Part shown: one piece after another, positions 17,771 to 26,781 of the stretch
How positions within the stretch are numbered: the stretch's first letter is position 1
How the letters are laid out: the number at the start of each line of letters is the position of its first letter
Source: an uncultured Pelagibacteraceae bacterium
GTDB taxonomy: Bacteria; Pseudomonadota; Alphaproteobacteria; Pelagibacterales; AG-422-B15
Length of the DNA stretch: 60,820 bases
Assembly (NCBI GenBank): GCA_902578305.1
Contig: CACHCK010000006.1
Span: 1 to 60,820 of the forward strand
Direction: 5' to 3'
The notes under the pieces: model-generated
Database searches by the model: none
Told to the model about the DNA's origin: nothing
What the model saw: the letters and a program-made list of their open reading frames with translations, nothing else
Translations under genes and position numbers: made by a program

Positions 17771-18385
17771 CTAAAGTCCTTTTAAAAATAATTTAGTTGC
17801 AAATGAGCTTACCTCAGTTGGTTTCAAATCATTTCTTTCCAATAATTGGTCACCAAGATTAACGCTAACAGCAATGACAGATGTTACCATAAGTGAAATA
17901 TCGTTTTGAGGAAATCTAATAATTTTTGACATGTTTATTGTTACTTCTAACAATTTTTTATTAAAATTTTGGTATTCTCTCGAATTTTGACCCAACCATT
18001 TAAGATCTAATATATATTTTTTGTTATTTTTGAAAAAAATATAATTTTCTGCGTCATTAGATATCCAATTAAACCAGCTATTAAAAGCAATACTGACTAA
18101 TTCATCAAAGGTTTTAGCTTTATTAATTTCAGGAATTATAAAATTACTAAATTCGTTAATAAGCCTATTTACAATAACTAAAAATACTTCAACTTTATCA
18201 TCAAAGTAATTATAGAATGTCCCAGAGCCCAAACCAGCCTCGGATACAATCTCTCTTACATTAGAACTATCAAGGCCCTTTTCAGTAAAAACTTTTCTTG
18301 AAGCTAAAATTATCGAGTCACGATTCTGTTGTTTGTTAAGCTGCCTCTTTCTTTTGTTAAAAGGAAGATCAATGGTTTTATTCAT
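17771..18385 (-). CDS. TetR/AcrR-family transcriptional regulator
   Basis: 204 residues. The N-terminal helix-turn-helix is clear: ILASRKVFTEKGLDSSNVRE then IVSEAGLGSGTFYNYFDDK (about 26-65). The C-terminal ligand-binding domain is helical and not assignable to a ligand class. The start codon overlaps the pyrD stop by four bases, so it is transcribed with pyrD and the downstream SDR. TetR proteins commonly control adjacent genes and lipid or efflux functions; the target here is not visible. Confidence 0.87.
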   Translation of the reverse strand: MNKTIDLPFNKRKRQLNKQQNRDSIILASRKVFTEKGLDSSNVREIVSEAGLGSGTFYNYFDDKVEVFLVIVNRLINEFSNFIIPEINKAKTFDELVSIAFNSWFNWISNDAENYIFFKNNKKYILDLKWLGQNSREYQNFNKKLLEVTINMSKIIRFPQNDISLMVTSVIAVSVNLGDQLLERNDLKPTEVSSFATKLFLKGL

Positions 18386-19425
18386 TTATTATTTACACCC
18401 ACTGCTTCTGAAATGTTTGCAAATCCATCATCTTTGATAAGTTTAACAAGATCAATCAAAATCTTATTTATCAGTTGCGGACCACTATAAGTGAGTGAGG
18501 TATAAATTTGTACTAAAGATGCACCTAATTTGATTTTATTATATACGTCTAATGCACTACCAACTCCACCAGCACCAATTAAAATTAATTCTTGATTTGT
18601 CTCTCGGTATAAAAATTTTAGAACTTTATCTGATAAATCCTTTATCGGGGTGCCAGATAATCCACCTTCTCTTTTCTTATTGAGATCTCGTAAAATTTCT
18701 GGTCTAGAAAGTGAGGTATTTGTAGCAATAATTCCATCGATATTATATTTATTTACAAGATTCAAAATCATACTGTAGTGGTCATTTGTATTATCTGGAT
18801 CAATTTTTAGCATGATAGGCTTTTTATATTTTTCCTCATCCCTAATTTGAGATATTTCTCTTAAAAGTACTTCAAGATATTCTTTTCTTTGCAATTCACG
18901 TAGGGCTTCAGTATTTGGAGATGAAACATTAATGGTAACATAATCGCAAGAGACTGAGATCTTTCTGTAAATTTTTAAATAATCATCAATGAAATTTTTA
19001 GAGTCTTTATTTGGTCCAATATTTGATCCTACAATACCTGTCTTTTTTGCAGACATAAGATTCTTAATAAATCTCTTCTCGCCCTTATTATTAAAACCTA
19101 ATCTATTAATTATCGCATTATCCTTTTTTAATCTAAAAACTCTTGGCTTTGTATTTCCAAATTGTGGCATTGGTGTAACAGTTCCACATTCCACAAATCC
19201 AAAACCAATCTTTAATAAAGGATCTATCAATTCAGCATTCTTATCGAAGCCTGCAGCAATTCCTAATGGGTTACTAAAGCTGAGACCTTTTATATTAGTA
19301 TGCAAACATTGATCATGAAAACCTGAACCTATAAATGAGCTCCCATATTTTGTTAATTGTATTGTGAAGTTATGAGCAGTCTCAGGTGGTAAAAGTTGAA
19401 GCAAACCAGTTAAGAAATTCATCAC
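18382..19425 (-). CDS. pyrD: Dihydroorotate dehydrogenase (quinone), class 2
   Basis: 347 residues. Oxidises dihydroorotate to orotate in pyrimidine synthesis, passing electrons through FMN to the quinone pool at the inner membrane. Visible motifs: GLSFSNPLGIAAGFDKNAE (residues about 47-65), FGFVECGTVTPMPQFGN, VTINVSSPNTEALRELQ (class 2 has the catalytic Ser here), the Lys of PIMLKIDPD, GIIATNTS, and the phosphate-binding LIGAGGVGSALD. The N-terminal 40 residues form the membrane-associating helices. It overlaps both lysS upstream and the TetR gene downstream by four bases. Confidence 0.95.
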   Translation of the reverse strand: MMNFLTGLLQLLPPETAHNFTIQLTKYGSSFIGSGFHDQCLHTNIKGLSFSNPLGIAAGFDKNAELIDPLLKIGFGFVECGTVTPMPQFGNTKPRVFRLKKDNAIINRLGFNNKGEKRFIKNLMSAKKTGIVGSNIGPNKDSKNFIDDYLKIYRKISVSCDYVTINVSSPNTEALRELQRKEYLEVLLREISQIRDEEKYKKPIMLKIDPDNTNDHYSMILNLVNKYNIDGIIATNTSLSRPEILRDLNKKREGGLSGTPIKDLSDKVLKFLYRETNQELILIGAGGVGSALDVYNKIKLGASLVQIYTSLTYSGPQLINKILIDLVKLIKDDGFANISEAVGVNNK

Positions 19426-20987
19426 TTACTCACTTTTATTCTTTCTCTTATAAGCTGAATAGTTTCTTTGATGCCATAGATAGCGATAAAAGTACCGAAT
19501 CTTGGTCCATCACTTTTACCAAATAAAACTTGATAAATAAGTTTGAACCAGTCCCTTAAATTATCAAAGTTATGATCTTTTCCGATTTGATAAATTTCAG
19601 TCTGTATAGTCTCAGCATCCACATTGTCTGGCAAAAGCTCAATTCGATTAATTAAATCTAAAAAAATATTTTTCTCATCTTCATCAGGTACTTTATACTG
19701 AATTTTATTGGCATTAACGTTTTGTTCAAATGAAATTGCTCCTGTTATAAGTTCTAACATAAAATTATGATCAGAATTGACAACTGAACCATCATATTTT
19801 TTTATAAAGTCTAGAATAAAGTCCGGATCATTCTTTCCACTTGCTGAAACTAAATTTAATATTAAATTAAAAGAGATAGGAATCGAACCAATATAATTTT
19901 GACTATTCATGATGTGCCATACTGGATTTTCAATTTTTTCGTCATCATTTTGATCATTAAATTTATTAAGATGACTCAAAAATTCGTCAACTGATTTAGG
20001 TATAATATCCAGAAATAGTTTTTTAGCTCTTCTTGGATTTTGATACATAAAGTAGCTTAGTGTTTCCTTAGGCGCATACGATAACCATTCTTCAATGCTC
20101 AAACCATTCCCCTTTGATTTTGAGATTTTTTCACCATTTTGATCAAGAAACAACTCATAGAAATAATTTTCAGGAGGTTGATGTCCTAACGCACGGCATA
20201 CTTTTGATGAAAGTTGAAAAGTTGGTATCAAGTCTTTACCATACATTTCATAATCAATATCTAAAGCGCACCACCTCATTGCCCAGTCCACTTTCCATTG
20301 TAGTTTGCAATTACCATTCAAGATAGACTGTTCGGTTTCCTTATTATTCTGGAGATAAATAATCGTATTCTTTTCTGTATTAATTGAAATTATTTCAACT
20401 TCAAGAACATGTCCTGTTTCTGGACAAATAGGCAAAAATGGGCTGTAAGTTTTTTTTCTTTCCTCTCCTAGTGTAGGTAATATTATTTTCTTAATCTGAT
20501 CGTACGAATTTAAAACTTTAATTAATTGGTCATTAAAAAATCCTGTTTTATAAAGCTCTGTCGCACTTTTAAAAGAATATTTGAACCCAAACTTATCAAG
20601 AAATTCTTGTAACTTTTCATTGTTATGATTTCCAAAACTCTTGGATGTTTTAAAGGGATCCGGAATCGAAGTAAGTGGTTTGTGTAAATTTTTTTCCAAA
20701 ATTTGCTGATTAGGAACATTATCGGGCACTTTCCTTAATCCATCCATGTCATCAGAAAAAGCAATCAATTCAACTTCATAGTCGGATACCGCTTTTATAG
20801 CGTTTAGTACCATGGTGGTTCTTGCAACCTCTCCAAAAGTCCCAATGTGTGGAAGTCCACTTGGCCCGTAACCGGTTTGAAGTCTTATTTTTTTCTTATT
20901 TTTTTTTTGGATTTGATTAATGATCTTTCTAGCTTCCAAAATTGGCCAGGCTTTTGAGTTTTCACTAATTTGGCTATTTAGTAACAT
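19422..20987 (-). CDS. lysS: Lysyl-tRNA synthetase, class I
   Basis: 521 residues from the ATG at 20987 (MLLNSQISENSKAWP), preferred because homologous N termini begin a few residues before the conserved SKAWP; the frame stays open upstream to an ATG at 21047, which would add 20 residues. Class I Rossmann signatures: GLPHIGTFGEVAR (HIGH) and KISKSKGNGL (KMSKS). It charges tRNA(Lys). Alphaproteobacteria, archaea and spirochaetes use this class I form instead of the class II enzyme of most bacteria, so the gene supports the taxonomic placement. It overlaps pyrD by four bases and is divergent from folE. Confidence 0.95.
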   Translation of the reverse strand: MLLNSQISENSKAWPILEARKIINQIQKKNKKKIRLQTGYGPSGLPHIGTFGEVARTTMVLNAIKAVSDYEVELIAFSDDMDGLRKVPDNVPNQQILEKNLHKPLTSIPDPFKTSKSFGNHNNEKLQEFLDKFGFKYSFKSATELYKTGFFNDQLIKVLNSYDQIKKIILPTLGEERKKTYSPFLPICPETGHVLEVEIISINTEKNTIIYLQNNKETEQSILNGNCKLQWKVDWAMRWCALDIDYEMYGKDLIPTFQLSSKVCRALGHQPPENYFYELFLDQNGEKISKSKGNGLSIEEWLSYAPKETLSYFMYQNPRRAKKLFLDIIPKSVDEFLSHLNKFNDQNDDEKIENPVWHIMNSQNYIGSIPISFNLILNLVSASGKNDPDFILDFIKKYDGSVVNSDHNFMLELITGAISFEQNVNANKIQYKVPDEDEKNIFLDLINRIELLPDNVDAETIQTEIYQIGKDHNFDNLRDWFKLIYQVLFGKSDGPRFGTFIAIYGIKETIQLIRERIKVSK

Positions 20988-21089
20988 GATATTGACATTA
21001 GCATATATATCGTACAATTCGCCGAAAAATAAACAATTTTTTGACAATATTCATTGTAGATTTACTGATTAATAAATCTATCAAATAAT

Positions 21090-21112
21090 AAAACTATAAA
21101 TTTTATAGTTTT
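21090..21112. promoter_or_regulatory. 23-bp palindrome upstream of folE
   Basis: Two 11-base arms, AAAACTATAAA and TTTATAGTTTT, are perfect inverted repeats about a single central T. It lies 26 bases before the folE start and about 100 bases before the lysS start, in the divergent spacer. It could be an operator or a weak hairpin in the folE leader. Being all A/T except one G:C pair, some of its symmetry could be chance. Confidence 0.4.
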
Positions 21113-21137
21113 TCATATAGTACTCACTCTGCAATTT

Positions 21138-21743
21138 ATGAAAAAAAGAAAAGCAGTTAAACCTACAAGGCAGCAAGCAGAAGATGCTGTTAAAACCCTT
21201 ATGGCATTCGTGGGTGAAGATATTAAACGCCAAGGAGTGCTTGATACACCAAAAAGAGTCGTTAAAGCATACGAGGACTGGTTTGCAGGTTATAATGAAG
21301 ATCCAAAGGAAGTATTAAAAAAAACTTTCGATGAACTTGAGGGATATGATGAGATAATAATGCTCAGAGATATTAGAATTGAATCGCACTGCGAACATCA
21401 CATCGCACCATTTATTGGTTCAGCACATGTTGCATATCTTCCAAATAAAAGAGTAGTTGGTATTAGTAAACTTGCTAGAATTACCAGGATATATATGAAA
21501 AGAATGCAGATCCAAGAAAAACTCACTGCACAGATTGCACATTGCATACAAGATGTCCTAAAGCCAAAAGGAGTTGCTGTGGTTGTTGAAGCACAACATC
21601 AATGTATGACTACACGTGGCGTAGGCACACCAGGTATTTCAATGGTTACCAGTCAATTATTAGGTAAATTTAGAACAGATGCATCTACAAGAAGAGAATT
21701 CTATAGCATGATCAATCAGGGATCAATTCTCAAAAAAAATTAA
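21138..21743 (+). CDS. folE: GTP cyclohydrolase I
   Basis: 201 residues. Converts GTP to 7,8-dihydroneopterin triphosphate, first step of folate (and possibly queuosine) synthesis. The zinc ligands are in ESHCEHHIAPFIG (Cys and His) and QCMTTRGV (Cys). GISKLARI and RVVKAYEDWFAGYNEDP are also typical. The basic N terminus MKKRKAVKPTRQQAED is short, as in alphaproteobacteria. A 23-bp palindrome lies just upstream (21090-21112). trkH follows after ten bases, so the two may share a transcript. Confidence 0.96.
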   Translation: MKKRKAVKPTRQQAEDAVKTLMAFVGEDIKRQGVLDTPKRVVKAYEDWFAGYNEDPKEVLKKTFDELEGYDEIIMLRDIRIESHCEHHIAPFIGSAHVAYLPNKRVVGISKLARITRIYMKRMQIQEKLTAQIAHCIQDVLKPKGVAVVVEAQHQCMTTRGVGTPGISMVTSQLLGKFRTDASTRREFYSMINQGSILKKN

Positions 21744-21753
21744 AATTTAAAAA

Positions 21754-23205
21754 ATGATAAATTTTAAAATAATACTTAATGTATTAGGTTATTTGTTGAT
21801 TGCATTAAGTTTTATATTACTAATACCAGCATTTCTGGACTTAGCTTTTAACAATGAAACATGGCAATCATTCATAATAAGTTCAATAATTACTCTAGGA
21901 TTCGGTATTACTTTTTTTATTTCAACAAGAAATTCTATAGAAAATAAAATCCAAACCCAAGATGCATTTTTAATTACTACATTATCCTGGGTTTTTATTT
22001 GTATTTTTGGTTCCCTACCTTTCTTTTTAGCGAACCTTAATATTAATTTCACAGACTCAATGTTTGAGTCCATGTCAGGCATTACCACAACAGGATCGAC
22101 AATTCTAAGTGACATAAGGTCTATGCCTGAGGGTATTCTGCTTTGGCGAGGACTTCTTCAATGGATCGGGGGCGTTGGTATAATCGTAATGGCCATTAGT
22201 ATACTTCCTGTATTACAGGTAGGAGGCATGCAAGTCTTCAGAACAGAATCATCAGATACAACAGAAAAAATCTTACCAAGAACTGCACAGGTATCTTTTG
22301 CGGTAATCATAATATATTTATTATTAACCTTCTTCTGTTTCATATCCTACTGGTTAAGTGGTATGAGACTTTTCGAGTCTTTAGTTCATTCAATGACAAC
22401 GATAGCTACAGGGGGGTTTTCAACAAGGAATGACTCCTTCGCTAGCTTTGACAATCGATCAACAGAATACATTGCAATCTTGTTTATGATTTTAAGTAGC
22501 CTTCCAATTTTAATATATCTTGAGGTTACACGTAGTGGTATCAAAAGTTTTTTTAGAGATACCCAAATAAAAACTTTTTTAATCATAATTTTTGTAAGCT
22601 CTTTATTAGTAATTTCATACTTATGGATATTTGATCTTAAAAATTTTGAACAGTCTGTAAGGCATGGTGCATTTAATGTTGTCTCAGTTATAACTGGTAC
22701 AGGTTATACTTCAGATAATTATAATTTGTGGGGGCCATTTCCAATTTACTTACTTTTCTTTGGCATGTTTGTTGGTGGATGTGCTGGTTCGACAACTTGT
22801 GGAATCAAAGTATTCAGATTTCAGATATTGTTTGAAACTCTAAAAATGCAAATTCAAAAACTCTTACACCCCCATGGCGTATTTGTTCCACACTATAATC
22901 ATAGAAAGATTCAGGATGAAGTAACATCTTCAGTCATGAGTTTCTTTTTTATATTCATACTCAGTTTCATCACTATTACTTTACTTTTATCAATGACTGA
23001 GCTGGACTTTGTAACTTCATTATCAGCAGCTGCAACTTCTCTTGCCAATGTTGGGCCAGGACTTGGAGCCACAATAGGTCCAGAAAATTCTTTTTATGCC
23101 GTATCTGATCCTGCAAAGTGGATACTTATATTCTCAATGTTGTTGGGGAGATTAGAAATATTAACTGTATTAGTTATCTTTCACCCTGCTTTTTGGAAGA
23201 AATAA
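21754..23205 (+). CDS. trkH: TrkH potassium uptake channel subunit
   Basis: 483 residues, polytopic. The four membrane-pore-membrane repeats show their filter loops: ESMSGITTTGSTIL, HSMTTIATGGFSTRN, NVVSVITGTGYTSDN and SLANVGPGLG, each with the conserved Gly. TrkH with cytoplasmic TrkA forms a K+ uptake system; trkA is not in the window. Full length compared with the family (about 480). Its stop is immediately followed by the stop of convergent argF, with no terminator space. Confidence 0.95.
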   Translation: MINFKIILNVLGYLLIALSFILLIPAFLDLAFNNETWQSFIISSIITLGFGITFFISTRNSIENKIQTQDAFLITTLSWVFICIFGSLPFFLANLNINFTDSMFESMSGITTTGSTILSDIRSMPEGILLWRGLLQWIGGVGIIVMAISILPVLQVGGMQVFRTESSDTTEKILPRTAQVSFAVIIIYLLLTFFCFISYWLSGMRLFESLVHSMTTIATGGFSTRNDSFASFDNRSTEYIAILFMILSSLPILIYLEVTRSGIKSFFRDTQIKTFLIIIFVSSLLVISYLWIFDLKNFEQSVRHGAFNVVSVITGTGYTSDNYNLWGPFPIYLLFFGMFVGGCAGSTTCGIKVFRFQILFETLKMQIQKLLHPHGVFVPHYNHRKIQDEVTSSVMSFFFIFILSFITITLLLSMTELDFVTSLSAAATSLANVGPGLGATIGPENSFYAVSDPAKWILIFSMLLGRLEILTVLVIFHPAFWKK

Positions 23206-24114
23206 TCAAAATATTTCTTTTAAAATTTCTTTTTGGACAAAAAGTCTATTGCTCGCTTCTTGCCAAACCCTTGAATTATTTCCATCTATTACACTTGCCT
23301 CAACTTCCTCATTTCTGTTTGCTGGAAGACAGTGCATAAAAATACTATCCGATTTAGCCTTATTCATAACTTTTTCGGTAACTCTGAATTCTTTTAATAA
23401 ATCATAATCCTGTTTCTTTATATTCTCTCCCATTGATTTCCAAGTATCCGTCATCACAGCGTCAGCTTGAGCAAGAATTTGATCATTTATTCGATGATGT
23501 ACAATATCATCTATATCAATTGAAATATCGTATTCCTTCATTTTTTCTTTATACTTTTCAAACCATGCTTCTGGGCAAAAAATATTGAGTGAGAAGCCTA
23601 AATCTTTTTTAAAAGCCTCAATCCAGGAATTTGCCACATTTGTTATTGGTCCCATCCACACAATATTCAATTTTTGTAAACTGCCCCTCTCCTCCAATAA
23701 CGTCATCAGTCCAGCCAAGCACTGGCAAGGATGTGATAGGTTAGAAAGTGCATTTATCACAGGTAAATTAGATAATTTCGAAGCACTCATTATCGTTTTA
23801 TGATCGTTAACCCTAAGAATAAGTCCATCGGCATATAGCCCAAAAGTATTAATAGTATCACTTACGCTTTCTTTATCGTTACCTAGGTGAATATCTTCCT
23901 TATTTAAAATTGTTGTGAAGCCACCTAATTGTTTTATTGCAATATCAAATGACAGCCTTGTTCTGGTCGATTTTTTTTCAAAAAACAATACTAGATTTTT
24001 ACCGTTCAGATAATTTTGTATTGTTGTTTTAGACCTCTTATTTTGTAAGGCATTATCTAATAAGATAATTAATTCACTCTTTGAGAGATCTTTTATATCT
24101 ATAAAATTTTTCAT
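23206..24114 (-). CDS. argF: Ornithine carbamoyltransferase
   Basis: 302 residues from the ATG at 24114 (MKNFIDIKDLS). The six codons further upstream lie inside argD, and the chosen start forms a TAATG overlap with the argD stop. Carbamoyl-phosphate motif KKSTRTRLSFD, then the LSHPCQCLAG motif (ornithine/carbamoyl phosphate site) and the MHCLPANRNEEV motif. It makes citrulline from ornithine and carbamoyl phosphate in arginine synthesis. The argD-argF order is typical in alphaproteobacteria. Confidence 0.96.
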   Translation of the reverse strand: MKNFIDIKDLSKSELIILLDNALQNKRSKTTIQNYLNGKNLVLFFEKKSTRTRLSFDIAIKQLGGFTTILNKEDIHLGNDKESVSDTINTFGLYADGLILRVNDHKTIMSASKLSNLPVINALSNLSHPCQCLAGLMTLLEERGSLQKLNIVWMGPITNVANSWIEAFKKDLGFSLNIFCPEAWFEKYKEKMKEYDISIDIDDIVHHRINDQILAQADAVMTDTWKSMGENIKKQDYDLLKEFRVTEKVMNKAKSDSIFMHCLPANRNEEVEASVIDGNNSRVWQEASNRLFVQKEILKEIF

Positions 24115-25280
24115 TATTTTAACTCGCTGCAAGTAGCTCTTATTTTATCTAATGCTTCATCGCATTCTGTTAAGGTAAGATTTATTGGAGGCAAAAGTCT
24201 TACTACATTGTCTGACGCTTTTACGGTTAGAATATATTTTTCTCTTGCTAGATTAACAAACTTATCATTTTCAACTTGACACTTTAGCCCTAAAATAAAC
24301 CCTCTTCCTCTGATATTTTCAATAACGCTTGGAAAATCCGTAATCACATTTTGAAGTCCTTCATAGAGTTTTTTTGCAACAACATTAATTTCAGTAAAAA
24401 ATTTGTCTTTTAGCATTATATCCAAAACGGCATTTCCAACCGTACAAGCAAGCGGATTACCTCCGAAAGTTGAACCATGGGAACCAAAGTCCATTTTTTC
24501 ACCAACTTTTTTTGATGTCAGGCATGCACCTAATGGAAAACCATTTCCAATAGCTTTGGCTATTGTCATAATATCTGGATTTACTTCAGACCATTCATAT
24601 GCAAATAATTTTCCTGTTCTACCCATGCCGCATTGCACTTCATCAAAGATTAGAAGGCAGTTATTTTCATCACAAATTTTCCTTAATCCCTCAAGGCATT
24701 GCTTAGGAACTTCTCTTATACCGCCCTCACCTTGTATTGGTTCAATAATTACTGCAGCGGTTTTTTCACCTATTGAGTTCTGAAGCTGCTCATGATCACC
24801 AAATTCAAGAAATTTAAAATCATTTACTGTGGTATTAAAAGAACTGAGTTTGTCTGGACCTCCCGCTGCAAGTGCCCCTATTGTTCTGCCATGAAATGAA
24901 CCTGAAAAACTTAAGATTTCTGTTTTATGTGAAAAATTTTCTGAACTATGAAAATATCTTCTAGCAATTTTTATGCTTGCCTCAATAGCTTCAGTACCTG
25001 AATTACAAAAGAATACATAATCTGCGAAAGAATTATCACATAATCTTTGGGCGAGTTTTTCTTGTTCTGGTATCTGATATACATTTGATAAATGCCATAA
25101 TTTATCAATTTGATCTTTTAATTTATTGTTTAGATATGGATTTGAATAACCTAGGGAATTAACTGCTATTCCTGTACCAAAATCTAAAAACTTTTCCCCT
25201 GATTTTGTATACAAATAGCTACCAACTCCATGGGTAAATTCTAAGTTTGATCTAGGATATGTTGGAAGAACATTGGTCAT
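24114..25280 (-). CDS. argD: Acetylornithine aminotransferase
   Basis: 388 residues, PLP-dependent class III aminotransferase. FCNSGTEAIEASIKIARRY binds the cofactor phosphate, LLIFDEVQCGMGRTGKLF holds the PLP-binding Asp, and TIAKAIGNGFPLGA holds the Schiff-base Lys. It interconverts N-acetylglutamate semialdehyde and N-acetylornithine; in some bacteria the same enzyme acts on succinyldiaminopimelate precursors, relevant since dapD and dapE are also in the window. It is coupled to argF downstream and starts one base after the ABC permease stop. Confidence 0.95.
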   Translation of the reverse strand: MTNVLPTYPRSNLEFTHGVGSYLYTKSGEKFLDFGTGIAVNSLGYSNPYLNNKLKDQIDKLWHLSNVYQIPEQEKLAQRLCDNSFADYVFFCNSGTEAIEASIKIARRYFHSSENFSHKTEILSFSGSFHGRTIGALAAGGPDKLSSFNTTVNDFKFLEFGDHEQLQNSIGEKTAAVIIEPIQGEGGIREVPKQCLEGLRKICDENNCLLIFDEVQCGMGRTGKLFAYEWSEVNPDIMTIAKAIGNGFPLGACLTSKKVGEKMDFGSHGSTFGGNPLACTVGNAVLDIMLKDKFFTEINVVAKKLYEGLQNVITDFPSVIENIRGRGFILGLKCQVENDKFVNLAREKYILTVKASDNVVRLLPPINLTLTECDEALDKIRATCSELK

Positions 25281-25281
25281 T

Positions 25282-26049
25282 TTATGGTCTCAATTTATAA
25301 CCTGATTTTAACATTAAATAATTTATCGCGATAAGAAATATAAAAATTACTAACAATATAAAAATAGCTGTAAGGTATGAAGAATCGCTTACACCTAGAA
25401 AGCCATAACGAAAACCATCAATCATATAAAAAAATGGGTTTATTAAACTTGCCGTTTGAATGGGTCCTGGTAACACAGTTATTGAATAGAATGTACCAGA
25501 AAGAAAAGACAACGGAACAATTACAAAGTTGCCTACCGTTCCAAGATGGTCCCATTTTTCAGCCCATATTCCTGAAATAGTTCCAATTAATGACATGATT
25601 GCTGAAGCTATTATAGCAAAAATAAGAATTATATAGATATTATAAATACTAACATCAGCAAAAGGGTACATCATAAGAGCACAAGCAACTGCAACAACTA
25701 CCCCCCTGGTAATTCCTGCTAAAGTAAAAGCTAAAATTATTTCAATATTATTAAGAGGCGGCATCAAGAGATCAACAATATTGCCCTGCACTTTGGACAT
25801 CAAGATGGAAGAAGAATTATTCATAAAGGCATTTTGAATGATGGTCATCATTATCAAACCTGGGAATAGAAAACTTTTAAAACTATCAAGTGGATAGTTA
25901 GTTCTTACAGAACCAATCGCTGTAGTAAAGATTACCATAAAAAGCAAACTAGTAGCTGCAGGTGCAACAATTGTCTGGAGTGGGATTTTAGTAAATCTTT
26001 GTACTTCTTTTTTGTATAAAGTAATAATACTTATTGGATTGTACTGCAT
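25282..26049 (-). CDS. ABC-2 type transporter permease
   Basis: 255 residues with six transmembrane segments. The opening TLYKKEVQRFTKIPLQTIVA and the central FLFPGLIMMTIIQNAF plus LLMPPLNNIEIILAF are typical of the ABC-2 exporter permease family (NodJ/YadH-like). It should pair with an ATP-binding subunit to export a lipid, polysaccharide or drug, but none is adjacent, so the partner is elsewhere. It is the first gene of the minus-strand run with argD and argF, and faces gcrA across about 190 bp of AT-rich DNA. Confidence 0.85.
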   Translation of the reverse strand: MQYNPISIITLYKKEVQRFTKIPLQTIVAPAATSLLFMVIFTTAIGSVRTNYPLDSFKSFLFPGLIMMTIIQNAFMNNSSSILMSKVQGNIVDLLMPPLNNIEIILAFTLAGITRGVVVAVACALMMYPFADVSIYNIYIILIFAIIASAIMSLIGTISGIWAEKWDHLGTVGNFVIVPLSFLSGTFYSITVLPGPIQTASLINPFFYMIDGFRYGFLGVSDSSYLTAIFILLVIFIFLIAINYLMLKSGYKLRP

Positions 26050-26237
26050 AGCGTCTGTTTAATTAAATTTCTTAAAATGTCATTAATATTTAGATTTCAG
26101 TAATTATTCTATTCAACTGATATTTATAGATAAATTTTTATACTCACAGATTGAGCAATAATATCAACATTTAGTATATTTATATTGAATTCTATCAAAA
26201 TGTAGTGGTAACATTTGCCATCAATTAAGGAGAAATT

Positions 26238-26693
26238 ATGCCCTGGACATATGAACGAATTGAGAAGCTCAAACAGCTTTGGGACGAAGGTCTAACAGCA
26301 AGCAGAATTGCAGCGGAGTTAGGTGAAGTTACAAGAAATGCGGTAATTGGTAAAGCACACAGATTAGGTCTTTCGGGCAGAATGGCCTCGAAAAGTAAGA
26401 ATAATGGAATATCCATAATACGAAAAAAAAGAATAAGTGTATCAAGAAGTCAAAAAGTAATTGATATCTCACCTGGTATTGATGAGCCAATGAATCCAAC
26501 ATCATTTCAAGATATTAAGGATGGCTTATGTAGGTGGCCACTTGGAGAACCAGAGGAAATAGATTTTAAATTCTGCGGAAGGAATACGAATGAAGGATTT
26601 GTCTACTGTCAAGCTCATCATAAACAAGCTTATCAACCACTGAGCAAAGTAAGAGAACGAAAGAAAATCAAAAAGAAATTTAGAATTTCTTAG
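26238..26693 (+). CDS. gcrA: GcrA cell-cycle regulator
   Basis: 151 residues. The N-terminal DNA-binding domain WTYERIEKLKQLWDEGLTAS then RIAAELG and NAVIGKAHRLGLSGR (about 3-48) is diagnostic of GcrA, an alphaproteobacterial factor that works with sigma70 RNA polymerase at promoters carrying CcrM-methylated GANTC sites. The C-terminal CRWPLGEP, FCGR and YCQAHHKQAYQP region is the sigma-interacting domain. A good AAGGAG ribosome site lies eight bases before the ATG. Its presence implies GANTC-dependent cell-cycle control in this organism. The stop overlaps the convergent 29-codon sORF by four bases. Confidence 0.96.
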   Translation: MPWTYERIEKLKQLWDEGLTASRIAAELGEVTRNAVIGKAHRLGLSGRMASKSKNNGISIIRKKRISVSRSQKVIDISPGIDEPMNPTSFQDIKDGLCRWPLGEPEEIDFKFCGRNTNEGFVYCQAHHKQAYQPLSKVRERKKIKKKFRIS

Positions 26694-26779
26694 AATAAAA
26701 ACTCAAGAGAGAGGCTTAAACCAAAAGAAAAGATTAATAAGATTACAATTACAAATATTACTCCGTTAATTAAGTTCAT
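26690..26779 (-). CDS. Small single-pass membrane protein (29 aa), hypothetical
   Basis: A 29-codon frame, ATG at 26779 and TAA at 26690. It begins MNLINGVIFVIVILLIFSFG and continues with about nine more mostly hydrophobic residues, so almost the whole protein is one membrane-spanning helix. It starts just past the stop of the M48 protease gene and has a good ribosome binding site (AGAAGGA, about seven bases before the ATG). Its stop overlaps the gcrA stop tail-to-tail by four bases (TTAG), the same geometry seen for several convergent gene pairs here. I do not recognise the family. Too short to exclude chance, but RBS, position and composition agree. Confidence 0.55.
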   Translation of the reverse strand: MNLINGVIFVIVILLIFSFGLSLSLEFLF

Positions 26780-26781
26780 TT

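Noticed and set aside
20988-21047. Longer LysS start at 21047
   Set aside because: The extra 20 residues precede the family N terminus and would cover the likely promoter region of lysS.
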